Positions 40,901 to 51,423 of a stretch of DNA of 64,000 bases are shown here, piece after piece (positions within the stretch are counted from its first letter, which is position 1; each line of letters begins with the position of its first letter). The position numbers were made by a program, and so were the translations under genes. The notes under the pieces are model-generated. The model searched no databases and was not told where the DNA came from. It was given only the letters and a program-made list of their open reading frames with translations. Source of the DNA: Mya arenaria (Eukaryota > Mollusca > Bivalvia > Myida > Myidae); the NCBI RefSeq assembly GCF_026914265.1, contig NC_069131.1, positions 10,680,001-10,744,000 of the forward strand. Direction: 5' to 3'.

Positions 40901-43900
40901 CTTCAATGTGCGTCGGAAAAATGCCTAAAATAGACAACAACATATAGAATCAATCCTTCTAGATGCACGGCAATGAATTTTAAAACAAAAAGTGCCTTAA
41001 AACTGATATCTGTACAAGTTAATACTTTATTGAATTGATATTGACTCAATCTAAAGCATTCATTATTAAAACGGTTTTCATGCCTCATCTGATGTCTCCG
41101 AATTTGCTGGGAACAGCTAATAAGATATATGTAAATATATTTTATAACTTAATATATAACTTTTAAGTTTTTTCTCTTAGCTGTATTTAATCATGTCATT
41201 TGACATTACTGGACAATGGGATTAATTCAACCTCCATTAATAATTCATTTTAGTATGTTAATAAGTATTAAGTAAAGATTTGTTTCAAAATGGGTTGACC
41301 AATCGCTTTGAAACTTTCAGGATGTTTGACATAAATTTCATAATAAATAAATGCATATTCTTGATTGAATATATTTCATGTTGCATAATTTTTGTTTTTA
41401 TTTTGACCTTGCACGTAAAAAGTACCATCTAAATCAACATTTTGCTAGAAAGTGGGAATTTCAAAATTTATTTTAACAAATTATGAAGTTAAGCTATGAA
41501 TTGAGAGTTAAGCAGATAACATATTTTATATCTTATATAAACAAAAGCATTTTTGAACATTGAAATATAAACAAACTTGGTTCTAAAGGTTAAAACACAC
41601 ACAAACTAAATTTAAACTCCTTATGCTACTTATTTTGACACTAAGTCTGGCTCATCGCTTTAGGTGGGATTAAAACTCTGTAATCTTTAGTCATTTTTTT
41701 TTTTTTGATAATATTAAAAATAAATTAATCATTTGACTTTCATGCCATTTAAAGTGCAAGTATGACCATTTGTTTCGTATCTGCCCAAAACACTGATGAT
41801 GAATGATATTGGGGTACCCAGGAAGGAGTTTAATATAGTCACCTCTGTGTCAGACCCATTTTACAGGGTATAAAGGGGGGGGGGGGCGGGTACCCACAGA
41901 GGTGTTGAGTTTAATATAGTCACCTCTGTGTCAGACCCATTTTACAGGGTATAAAGGGGGGGGGGGGGGGGCGGGTACCCACAGAGGTGTTGAGTTTAAT
42001 AAAGTCATCTCTGTGTCAGACCCATTTTACAGGATATAATGGGGGGGGGGGGGGGGGTAGCCAAAGAGGTGTTGAGTTTAATAAAGTCATCTCTGTGTCA
42101 GACCCATTTTACAGGGTATAAAGGGGGGGGGGGTACCCACAGAGGTGTTGAGTTTAATATAGTCACTTCTGTGTCAGACCCATTTTACAGGGTATAAGGG
42201 GGATCTACCCACAGAGGTGTTGAGTTTAATATAGTCATCTCTGTGTCAGACCCATTTTACAGGGTATAAGGGGGATCTACCCACAGAGGTGTTGAGTTTA
42301 ATATAGTCATCTCTGTGTCAGACCCATTTTACAGGGTATAAAGGGGGGGGGGGTACCCACAGAGGTGTTGAGTTTAATATAGTCATCTCTGTGTCAGACC
42401 CATTTTACAGGGTATAAAGGGGGAGGGTACCCACAGAGGTGTTGAGTTTAATAAAGTCATCTCTGTGTCAGACCCATTTTACAGGGTATAAGGGGGATCT
42501 ACCCACAAAGGTGTTGAGTTTAATAAAGTCATCTCTGTGTCAGACCCATTTTACAGGGTATAAGGGGGATCTACCCACAAAGGTGTTGAGTTTAATAAAG
42601 TCACCTCTGTGTCAGACCCATTTTACAGGGTATAAAGGGGGGGGGGTACCCACAAAGGTGTTGAGTTTAATAAAGTCATCTCTGTGTCAGACCCATTTTA
42701 CAGGGTATAAGGGGGATCTACCCACAGAGGTGTTGAGTTGAATATAGTCATCTCTGTGTCAGACCCATTTTACAGGGTATAAAGGGGGGGGGGGTACCCA
42801 CAGAGGTGTTGAGTTTAATATAGTCACCTCTGTGTCAGACCCATTTTACAGGGTATAAGGGGGATCTACCCACAAAGGTGTTGAGTTTAATATAGTCATC
42901 TCTGTGTCAGACCCATTTTACAGGGTATAAGGGGGGGGGGGGGTGTACCCACAAAGGTGTTGAGTTTAATATAGTCATCTCTGTGTCAGACCCATTTTAC
43001 AGGGTATAAGGGGGATCTACCCACAGAGGTGTTGAGTTTAATATAGTCATCTCTGTGTCAGACACATTTTACAGGGTATAAGGGGGATCTACCCACAGAG
43101 GTGTTGAGTTTAATATAGTCATCTCTGTGTCAGACCCATTTTACAGGGTATAAGGGTGGGGGTACCCACAGAGGTGTTGAGTTTAATATAGTCATCTCTG
43201 TGTCAGACCCATTTTACAGGGTATAAAGGGGGGAGGGGGGTACCCACAGAGGTGTTGAGTTTAATATAGTCACCTCTGTGTCAGGCCCATTTTACAGGGT
43301 ATAAAGGGGGGGGGTAGCCACAGAGGTGTTGAGTTTAATATAGTCACCTCTGTGTCAGACCCATTTTACAGGGTATAAGGGGGGGGGGGTACCCACAGAG
43401 GTGTTGAGTTTAATATAGTCATCTCTGTGCCAGACCCATTTTACAGGGTATAAGGGGGGGGGGGGTACCCACAGAGGTGTTGAGTTTAATATAGTCATCT
43501 CTGTGTCAGACCCATTTTACAGGGTATAAAGGGGGGAGGGGGGTACCCACAGAGGTGTTGAGTTTAATATAGTCACCTCTGTGTCAGACCCATTTTACAG
43601 GGTATAAAGGGGAGGTAGGGGTACCCACAGAGGTGTTGAGTTTAATATAGTCACCTCTGTGTCAGACCCATTTTACAGGGTATAAAGGGGGGGGAGGGGT
43701 ACCCACAGAGGTGTTGAGTTTAATATAGTCATCTCTGTGCCAGACCCATTTTACAGGGTATAAAGGGGGGGGGGGGTGTACCCACAGAGGTGTTGAGTTT
43801 AATATAGTCACCTCTGTGTCAGACCCATTTTACAGGGTATAAAGGGGGGGAGGGGTACCCACAGAGGTGTTGAGTTTAATATAGTCATCTCTGTGCCAGA

Positions 43901-46900
43901 CCCATTTTACAGGGTATAAAGGGGGGGGGTGTACCCACAGAGGTGTTGAGTTTAATATAGTCACCTCTGTGTCAGATCCATTTTACAGGGTATAAGGGGG
44001 ATCTACCCACAGAGGTGTTGAGTTTAATATAGTCACCTCTGTGCCAGACCCATTTTACAGGGTATAAAGGGGGGGGGGGGTGTACCCACAGAGGTGTTGA
44101 GTTTAATATAGTCACCTCTGTGTCAGACCCATTTTACAGGGTATAAGGGGGATCTACCCACAGAGGTGTTGAGTTGAATATAGTCACCTCTGTGTCAGAC
44201 CCATTTTACAGGGTATAAAGGGGAGGTAGGGGTACCCACAGAGGTGTTGAGTTTAATATAGTCACCTCTGTGTCAGACACAATTTACAGGGTATAAAGGG
44301 GGATACCCACAGAGGTGTTGAGTTTAATATAGTCACCTCTGTGTCAGACCCATTTTACAGGGTATAAAGGGGGGGGGAGGGGTACCCACAGAGGTGTTGA
44401 GTTTAATATAGTCACCTCTGTGTCAGACCCATTTTACAGGATATAAGGGGGGGGGGGTACCCACAGAGGTGTTGAGTTTAATATAGTCATCTCTGTGTCA
44501 GACCCATTTTACAGGGTTTAAAGGGGGGGGGGGTGCCCACAGAGGTGTTGAGTTTAATAAAGTCACCTCTGTGTCAGACCCATTTTACAGGATATAAGGG
44601 GGGGGGGGGGTACCCACAGAGGTGTTGAGTTTAATATAGTCATCTCTGTGTCAGACCCATTTTACACGGTTTAAAGGGGGGAGGGGTACCCACAGAGGTG
44701 TTGAGTTTAATAAAGTCACCTCTGTGTCAGACCCATTTTACAGGATATAAGGGGGGGGGGTACCCACAGAGGTGTTGAGTTTAATATAGTCATCTCTGTG
44801 TCAGACCCATTTTACAGGGTTTAAAGGGGGGGGGGGGTGCCCACAGAGGTGTTGAGTTTAATAAAGTCATCTCTGTGTCAGACCCATTTTACAGGATATA
44901 AAGGGGGGAGGTACCCACAGAGGTGTTGAGTTTAATAAAGTCACCTCTGTGTCAGACCCATTTTACAGGATATAAGGGGGGGGGGTACCCACAGAGGTGT
45001 TGAGTTTAATATAGTCACCTCTGTGTCAGACCCATTTTACAGGGTATAAAGGGGGGGGGGGGGGGTACCCACAGAGGTGTTGAATGTAATATAGTCACCT
45101 CTGTGTCAGACCCATTTTACAGGATATAAGGGGGGGGGGGGGTACCCACAGAGGTGTTGAGTTTAATATAGTCACCTCTGTGTCAGACCCATTTTACAGG
45201 GTATAAAGGGGGGGGAGGGTACCCACAGAGGTGTTGAGTTTAATATAGTCACCTCTGTGTCAGACCCATTTTACAGGGTATAAAGGGGGGGGGGGCGGGT
45301 ACCCACAGAGGTGTTGAGTTTAATATAGTCACCTCTGTGTCAGACCCATTTTACAGGATATAAGGGGGGGGTGTACCCACAGAGGTGTTGAGTTTAATAT
45401 AGTCACCTCTGTGTCAGGCCCATTTTACAGGGTATAAAGGGGGAGGGTACCCACAGAGGTGTTGAGTTTAATATAGTCACCTCTGTGTCAGACCCATTTT
45501 ACAGGGTATAAAGGGGGGAGGTACCCAAAGAGGTGTTGAGTTTAATATAGTCACCTCTGTGTCAGACCCATTTTACAGGGTATTAATGGGGAGGGGGATA
45601 CCCACAGAGGTGTTGAGTTTAATATAGTCACCTCTGTGTCAGGCCCATTTTACAGGGTATAAAGGGGGGGGGGTACCCACAGAGGTGTTGAGTTTAATAT
45701 AGTCACCTCTGTGTCAGGCCCATTTTACAGGGTATAAAGGGGGAGGGTACCCACAGAGGTGTTGAGTTTAATATAGTCACCTCTGTGTCAGACCCATTTT
45801 ACAGGGTATAAAGGGGGGGGGGGTACCCACAGAGGTGTTGAGTTTAATATAGTCACCTCTGTGTCAGACCCATTTTACAGGGTATAAAGGGGGGGGGGGT
45901 ACCCACAGAGGTGTTGAGTTTAATATAGTCACCTCTGTGTCAGACCCATTTTACAGGATATAAGGGGTGGGGGGGGGGGTGTACCCACAGAGGTGTTGAG
46001 TTTAATATAGTCACCTCTGTGTCAGACCCATTTTACAGGGTATAAAGGGGGGGGGGGGGTACCCACAGAGGTGTTGAGTTTAATATAGTCACCTCTGTGT
46101 CAGACCCATTTTACAGGGTATAAAGGGGGGGGGGATACCCACAGTGGTGTTGAGTTTAATATAGTCACCTCTGTGTCAGACCCATTTTACAGGGTATAAA
46201 GGGGGGGGGGTACCCACAGAGGTGTTGAGTTTAATATAGTCACCTCTGTGTCAGACCCATTTTACAGGATATAAGGGGGGGGGGGGTGTACCCACAGAGG
46301 TGTTGAGTTTAATATAGTCACCTCTGTGTCAGACCCATTTTACAGGATATAAGGGGGGGCGGTGTACCCACAGAGGTGTTGAGTTTAATATAGTCACCTC
46401 TGTGTCAGGCCCATTTTACAGGGTATAAAGGGGGAGGGTACCCACAGAGGTGTTGAGTTTAATATAGTCACCTCTGTGTCAGACCCATTTTACAGGGTAT
46501 AAAGGGGGGGGGGGTGTACCCACAGAGGTGTTGAGTTTAATATAGTCATCTCTGTGTCAGACCCATTTTACAGGGTATAAAGGGGGGGGGGGGTACCCAC
46601 AGAGGTGTTGAGTTTAATATAGTCACCTCTGTGTCAGACCCATTTTACAGGGTATAAAGGGGGGGGGGGTACCCACAGAGGTGTTGAGTTTAATATAGTC
46701 ACCTCTGTGTCAGACCCATTTTACAGGGTATAAAGGGGGGGGGATACCCACAGAGGTGTTGAGTTTAATATAGTCACCTCTGTGTCAGACCCATTTTACA
46801 GGGTATAAAGGGGGGGGGGTACCCACAGAGGTGTTGAGTTTAATATAGTCACCTCTGTGTCAGACCCATTTTACAGGATATTAGGGGTGGGGGGGTGTAC

Positions 46901-49471
46901 CCACAGAGGTGTTGAGTTTAATATAGTCACCTCTGTGTCAGACCCATTTTACAGGGTATAAAGGGGGGAGGGGGTACCCACAGAGGTGTTGAATGTAATA
47001 TAGTCACCTCTGTGTCAGACCCATTTTACAGGGTATAAGGGGGAGGGGTACCCACAGAGGTGTTGAATGTAATATAGTCACCTCTGTGTCAGACCCATTT
47101 TACAGGGTATAAAGGGGGGGGGTACCCACAGAGGTGTTGAGTTTAATATAGTCACCTCTGTGTCAGACCCATTTTACAGGATATAAGGGGTGGGGGGGGG
47201 GAGGTACCCACAGAGGTGTTGAGTTTAATATAGTCACCTCTGTGTCAGACCCATTTTACAGGGTATAAAGGGGGGGGGTACCCACAGAGGTGTTGAGTTT
47301 AATATAGTCACCTCTGTGTCAGACCCATTTTACAGGATATAAGGGGGGGGGGTGTACCCACAAAGGTGTTGAGTTTAATATAGTCACCTCTGTGCCAGAC
47401 CCATTTTACAGGGTATAAAGGGGGGAGGTACCCAAAGAGGTGTTGAGTTTAATATAGTCACTTCTGTGTCAGACCCATTTTACAGGGTATAAAGGGGGAT
47501 CTACCCACAGAGGTGTTGAGTTTAATATAGTCATCTCTGTGTCAGACCCATTTTACAGGGTATAAGGGGGGAGGGGGGTACCCACAGAGGTGTTGAGTTT
47601 AATATAGTCACCTCTGTGTCAGACCCATTTTACAGGGTATAAAGGGGGGGGGGAGGTACCCACAGAGGTGTTGAGTTTAATATAGTCACTTCTGTGTCAG
47701 ACCCATTTTACAGGGTATAAAGGGAGGTACCCACAGAGGTGTTGAGTTTAATATAGTCACCTCTGTGTCAGACACAATTTACAGGGTATAAAGGGGGGTA
47801 CCCACAGAGGTGTTGAGTTTAATATAGTCACTTCTGTGTCAGACCCATTTTACAGGGTATAAAGGGGGGTACCCACAGAGGTGTTGAGTTTAATATAGTC
47901 ACCTCTGTGTCAGACACAATTTACAGGGTATAAAGGGGGATACCCACAGAGGTGTTGAGTTTAATATAGTCACCTCTGTGTCAGACCCATTTTACAGGGT
48001 ATAAAGGGGGGAGGTACCCACAGAGGTGTTGAGTTTAATATAGTCACCTCTGTGTCAGACCCATTTTACAGGGTATAAGGGGGGGGGGTACCCACAGAGG
48101 TGTTGAGTTTAATATAGTCACCTCTGTGTCAGACCCAATTTACAGGGTAAAAAGAGGGGTACCCACAGAGGTATTGAGTTTAATATTGTCACCTTTGTGT
48201 CAGTCCCATTTGACGGGGTATGGGGGGTACCCAGGGAGGTGTTAAGGTTAATAAAGTCACCACTATGTCAAACCCAGTTGACAGGGAATGGGGGATACTA
48301 AGGGAGATGTTGAGCTTATTATCCCAACCGATAGGTTTGACTCATTCAGTGGGGGATTGGGGATACCCGGGGAACAGTTGAGTCTTTTATCATAATCTTT
48401 GGTGTACTACCCCCACTACCCCTCTTTTTATAATGAAACCTGTAAATATTAACTCTAAATGATCACTTACCTTGCATGGTTCACAAGTGTTTGTGCCGTA
48501 ATGATAGCCTGACGATTTTTCACCACACACTTTACACGGGGGCAGTATCGCCTCAGGAGGTGGGGCCGGATTCTTCTCCCGTCTTCGTCGTTTCTTTTCT
48601 CTAGGCTTCATTTTTGAACTATCGTCTTCCCCAGTAGGCTGTCCTGATAACTGTGGTAGTGATGAACTGGACAAGTGTTGATGAGAAATATCACTATCTG
48701 CCTGGTTTGTTGCTGGAATGTCACGGTTGTGATCGATGATGAGATCTAATGCCTGGTCTATATCATGCTCTGAAGTTGTGGTTTCCATAATACTGATACA
48801 TGTAGGTTCACTGGAATGTATTTCAGTTTCTCCCATTACAAAGACAGCCTCTTGAGGCTCACTATCCATGTAAGAAGGCTCAGTAAGTGGACTGTGTGTG
48901 TTTTGTCCAGCAGATAAAGAATGGTAGTCATGTCCAGTGGTATAAACCACGTGATTTTCACCTTGCGTGTAAGTGTTTGATTCTTGTGGCACATTTGTAT
49001 TAACACTGAAACTGCCATAAGAATTTTGACCCATGTTTAACAAATCTGAGCTATTTTCGTATTGTACTCCTTTAACATCACTTGTAGCCATGGTAACAGA
49101 AGGTGCTTCTAGGGTGTAGAAGTTGGGATTATCCAATTCATGGCCTGAGTTTGCCGTGCTTCCGTGTTCAACTATGAACCTATGTATGTCATCATCTGAA
49201 GTCACTACTCCTTCTTGTGTTCCTATCAATGTGGTCATACAACCTCCAAAGTCAGATGCCTTACTCACTGTCTCAACTCCAATATCTGTGCATCTTTCAG
49301 AGCCACCTTCTTTACCATCGGTGTATTTGAGCTGAGAGGACGGACAATTGACCAGCTTTTGCCCCAGTGATGTATTCTTGACATCAACATGTGTGTCCTT
49401 CGTGACAGGCAGTGGTGAAACTCGGCTCAAAGTCTCCTCTAGAAAATTAGATAACGATGCATCCATGTCTT
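29080..49471 (-). CDS. Nuclear receptor transcription factor (NR1-like), complete coding region, ten exons
   Basis: Nuclear receptors are ligand-regulated, zinc-finger transcription factors. Exons in transcription order, all GT-AG and phase-consistent: 49466-48471 (from the ATG; the exon starts at 49471), 40924-40881, 39126-39017, 35861-35574, 35355-35183, 34911-34807, 34035-33951, 33162-33019, 30707-30471, 29324-29080. They encode 808 residues. Residues 1-310 form an acidic, Ser/Thr-rich N-terminal region ending in a basic patch (KPREKKRRRREKN). The DNA-binding domain is about 311-385, the hinge about 386-540 and the ligand-binding domain about 550-808, finishing with an AF-2-like LLREFI. 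GMSKNAIKIGRYT after the second finger resembles NR1-type receptors. I cannot name the orthologue; a mollusc-expanded NR1 group is my best guess. An acceptor directly before the ATG implies an upstream untranslated exon. A donor-like site at 50251-50256 (minus strand) is one candidate. Confidence 0.9.
30165..30405 (-). repeat. Short dispersed repeat in receptor intron 9, shared with copy 2
   Basis: The left end is a GCCCCTGAAGGGGAC hairpin and the right end reads CCCATGACAGCTTTTGTTT, similar to the ends of the larger element at 18822-20507. A homologous insertion sits at the equivalent place in copy 2 (about 63495-63710), so it inserted before the receptor duplication. Confidence 0.55.
31203..31975 (+). 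repeat. AACAAGAGTTGTCAC-type dispersed repeat with degenerate internal units, receptor intron 8
   Basis: It starts AAACAAGAGTTGTCACCAGAG, with a TTGTCAC/GTGACAA hairpin. Internal blocks such as AGAGTTATGGTT and TTGTGCACTGCGC recur at irregular spacing of roughly 150-200 bp. The same blocks occur in the 36406-37549 element. There is no coding capacity. Confidence 0.5.
32110..32330 (+). repeat. tRNA-derived SINE, receptor intron 8
   Basis: A B-box-like GGTTCGATTCCC (32178-32189) is followed by GTGAGTTTGGTTAATGGTC and then a conserved body TTTTCTCCAGGTACTCTGG-TTTCCCCCACAA. That body is familiar from widespread animal SINEs (possibly a conserved central domain such as Nin-DC, which I cannot confirm). 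The A-box half is degenerate. A sister copy with an intact head is at 51428. Confidence 0.6.
33339..33558. mobile_element. TTAAAGCTGCACTCTCACAG MITE, short form, receptor intron 7
   Basis: Inverted ends (TTAAAACTGCACTCACACAG and TGTGAGAGTGCAGCTTTAA) flank a 220-bp copy in which most of one arm of the internal palindrome is missing compared with the copy at 10831. Confidence 0.7.
34150..34663 (+). repeat. ACAAGAGGGCCATGATGG dispersed repeat, receptor intron 6
   Basis: It begins AAACAAGAGGGCCATGATGGT, with a GGGCCATGATGGTCC hairpin, and contains about two and a half degenerate internal units (GACCCATATTCxAACTTGA blocks). It ends in the hairpin CAGCCTACGGCTAGG followed by TGAGCTAATAAA. I recognise this as a repeat type common in bivalves. 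It is non-coding. Confidence 0.65.
35183..35861 (-). CDS. Receptor exons 4-5: hinge region
   Basis: Exon 4 (35574-35861, 288 nt) starts inside GMSKN|AIKIGRYT, the C-terminal extension of the DNA-binding domain, then runs into a P/S/Q-rich linker (SPQPPEESQGD). Exon 5 (35183-35355, 173 nt) is Ser-rich (ELSSPISSATSSSALDSDY). No domain is recognisable beyond a flexible hinge. The two exons are separated by 218 bp. Confidence 0.85.
36041..37708. mobile_element. MITE split by a nested repeat insertion, receptor intron 3
   Basis: The left part (36041-36230) matches the TTAAAGCTGCACTCTCACAG MITE up to the block GGTTTAAGAA. The right part (37550-37708) resumes at GCATAAAAC and ends in AATCTGTGAGC. 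The roughly 1.3 kb between is a foreign composite repeat. The MITE copy is therefore older than the insertion. Confidence 0.65.
36231..37549 (+). repeat. Composite dispersed repeat with seven ~156-bp units, inserted in a MITE
   Basis: The first part (36231-36402) ends in the hairpin GAGCACTTCGTGCTC followed by TGGTGAGCTAAAAAA. The second part has the motif AACAAAGGGCAATAACT recurring about every 155 bp (near 36434, 36543, 36700, 36857, 37013, 37168, 37326), then a GC-rich tail of GCCGCC triplets. No credible coding frame runs through it. Confidence 0.65.
38609..38800. mobile_element. MITE with ATGGCGGCTCGTGTAA ends, receptor intron 3
   Basis: Imperfect terminal inverted repeats of about 35 bp (left ATGGCGGCTCGTGTAATATAG; right, reversed, ATGGCCGCTTGTGTAAGATAG). 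An internal tandem of the CCAACCCxAGCATAG block is also present. It is non-coding. Confidence 0.55.
39017..40924 (-). CDS. Receptor exons 2-3: recognition helix and zinc finger 2
   Basis: Exon 2 (40881-40924, only 44 nt) encodes AFFRRTLKKKEVDYK. Exon 3 (39017-39126, 110 nt) encodes the second finger, with YKCKCCHGEQEIWKQG, then CPACRYERC and GMSKN. Junction phases fit exactly (0, 2, 1). The P-box reads EPCKA rather than the usual EGCKG or EGCKA. The second finger starts C-x-C-C instead of C-x5-C and is three residues longer before the last cysteine pair. The intron between exons 2 and 3 holds several MITEs. Confidence 0.88.
39312..39635. mobile_element. Inverted-repeat element, receptor intron 2
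   Basis: The ends CATACATGCCATATC and GATATGGCATGTATG are inverted copies flanking about 290 bp of non-coding DNA that has a second palindromic region (CCCCTGCTGGGTGG/CCCCGCTGGGGG). It is likely a non-autonomous DNA element. Confidence 0.45.
39987..40228. mobile_element. MITE with 24-bp perfect inverted ends, receptor intron 2
   Basis: ATGCACCAGTCAATTGTAAC followed by CACG at the left (39987-40010) is mirrored exactly at the right (40205-40228). The 242-bp body is GC-richer than its surroundings (GGGCCTTACC, CCCCGCAGTGCC). No transposase is encoded. Confidence 0.75.
40567..40856. mobile_element. TTAAAGCTGCACTCTCACAG MITE beside receptor exon 2
   Basis: A complete copy with inverted ends TTAAAGCTGCACTCTCACAG and CTGTGAGAGTGCAGCTTTAA. 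Its right end lies only about 25 bp from the 3' end of the tiny 44-nt exon 2 (40881). It may constrain or affect the donor-side splicing context. Confidence 0.75.
41815..48370 (+). repeat. ~6.4-kb minisatellite, ~77-bp unit, roughly 80 copies, in receptor intron 1
   Basis: The unit reads GGTACCCACAGAGGTGTTGA, then GTTTAATATAGTCACCTCTG, then TGTCAGACCCATTTTACAGG, then GTATAAAGGG and a run of 5 to about 17 Gs. Unit length varies mainly through the G-run. Each unit holds a perfect 10-bp inverted repeat (CACAGAGGTG / CACCTCTGTG, 16-nt loop). Common variants are CATCTCTGTG for CACCTCTGTG, AGGATATAAG for AGGGTATAAA, and a GGGGGATCTACCC junction lacking the long G-run. Copies are highly similar through the centre and decay over the last ~200 bp at the right (48170-48370). 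No open frame suggests a protein. Copy number may be mis-assembled. Confidence 0.95.
48471..49471 (-). CDS. Receptor exon 1: N-terminal activation region and first half of zinc finger 1
   Basis: This single large exon supplies residues 1-332. The start MDASLSNFLEETLSR is the first ATG after a TTTTTGCAG acceptor (5 bases of untranslated sequence precede it). The region is low in hydrophobic clusters and rich in S, T, N, D and E, as expected of a disordered A/B domain. It ends CKVCGEKSSGYHYG...CEPCK, after which GTAAGT begins the intron. All four cysteines of finger 1 are therefore here, while the rest of the recognition helix (AFFRRT) is 7.5 kb away. Confidence 0.9.
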
Positions 49472-51420
49472 CTGCAAAAATAAAAATCTTTATATATTCA
49501 TTTAATGAAACTAAAACTTTATATTTCAAGAATAACTATTGCACATATTCAACATATTAACTGAAACACTATGTGGTCAGTTAAGATATGCCAATTTGCC
49601 AATAAGTTGGAAGTTGTCCTATTTAAATATCATACATAACTGAATATTACAAAAAAAGACAACACACAGCTACTGTTCCCGTCTTATGTGACATCAAAAC
49701 AGGAAGGCATAGAAATTAACCATTTACAGATGAAGATCCCTATAAGGCCTACCAAAACTGAAGCTGGGATAATCCATGATGCATTAACTATTCAATGTTT
49801 TGGTACAGTTTGTATATGTGTTTAACAATTTGTATGATGTTTATAATACCATGTACATGTACATAGATAGCAATATACTAATTGTGCATAGAGGAGAATG
49901 CAAAGATAGACATTATTTCATAATCTTATTGTCTTATAAATATAATGCAATACATTCATGTATTTTAAAGTTAAAAACTGGAACACATAAATGCATGAAC
50001 CATGGATACAAATACTCAATGAGTCAGTGGATACTGTGCAAGCAGTGCGTAGGAGTGCATTCACCATTATCAGAAATGCCGTGTTGGGGATTGGCTGCTA
50101 GGTACAATACAGGTACAATTTACAATTTACTCATCTATAAGCACTTTCTTTTATGCCGTATGTATACATACGCAATGAGTAATCAAAACATACAACGCTT
50201 GACAAATAAAAGCGTCAAGAATGATGAAGACATATCAAAAATTTAATTTACTTTACCTTCAAATAATCAGTTGTATGTTGACGTTCTGACTTTTAACCTT
50301 GTAATATAGGGGTACGTAATATAGGTGCGTCATTGTTCACGTGACTTATTGGTGGTGGTGTAACGATTCACCGAATTTCACCGGCTGTAAAGAAAGGGTG
50401 TCAGTAAATTTATACCGAAATGTGAAAGGGATATTAAAATAAAGAGAAGAATGTCACAAGGTACAAGAATCTTGATTTAAAGTATATGCTTACAAGAAAC
50501 ATTAGCTGAATGAGCCATTTTCTAACCTGAATAACAAACAGGCACAACATATCAGAACATATTAACTAAGAGCTGGTGACCTGAATTGATAAAAAAACTT
50601 ATATTTTATAGGTACATTACAGATTTTTTGAAAAAAATATTTACAAAAGTTCCTTCATATATTCATGCATTTAATTACCAAAAGTACGATGATTTAGAAT
50701 ACTGTACTGTATACAGTGATGACATCAACTACATGCCATGAAATCCTATCCAATTTTCGATTAAGAAGGAAACCCTTGTTTTCAGGGGCTATGCCTGCAT
50801 ATACCTGGCATATTTAATGTTCCAGTGAATGGTTTTGTGATTCTCCAGGCAACTTTTATCAGTTATCTGCTAATAGCTAAATCATCGAAATTTAATGGAC
50901 AATACGCCCAGTATGAATTGCATTGGAGTAATGACTCTGGTCAGTTTTTGGAATAGAGCATGATTCTCAGGTTTTACGCTTCATCTCAATTTTTATATTT
51001 CGATACTTGTCAAGCATAACATAAACATTTCAATAATGGTTTATTACTGAATATAGACATGATTTTCTGAACTATAATTAACTAAGTATTAAATCTTTGA
51101 TGTAGTTTAAAATCTCATTGACAACGGAGTTTAACTCTCTAAACTAAGCATTTGAGTTATGTTTAAAGATTGAAAACATCAAGTACAGATATATCTTTCT
51201 ATATTTCTTTGCTTCGCAACATCTAAATGTATTGAAATAGCGCCTTTAGCTTAGATTGTGTTGATTAATTTATCAAATTCATTACTGTATTGTTGTATAA
51301 GAGGCTATTAGGATATGGCCGGTGTAAGGATGTATTTAATTAAACCCTAATAGAATTACGACTCAGTCATTATTCTTAAGAAAAAATGGCCCATGGGTCA
51401 CACTTTATCGACTACTTGAT
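49472..51420. other. Upstream region of the receptor gene, no recognisable gene
   Basis: AT-rich sequence. An upstream untranslated exon of the receptor is expected somewhere here or beyond, because an acceptor precedes the start codon. A donor-like GTAAAG on the minus strand (50251-50256) is a weak candidate. A 148-codon plus-strand open frame at 49800-50246 has no recognisable domain and AT-rich composition, so it is not called as a gene. Confidence 0.35.
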
Positions 51421-51423
51421 TGA

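Noticed and set aside
42439..42741. 100-codon open frame with repeated SLIKSSLCQTHFTGYKG
   Set aside because: It is a translation of three or four minisatellite units that happen to lack stops, inside a receptor intron.
41815..48370. CRISPR-like array of regularly spaced repeats
   Set aside because: There are no unique spacers. The whole ~77-bp unit repeats and only a G-run varies. The genome is eukaryotic.
49800..50246. 148-codon open frame upstream of the receptor gene
   Set aside because: AT-driven composition, no recognisable domain, no splice or promoter support, and opposite strand to the receptor.
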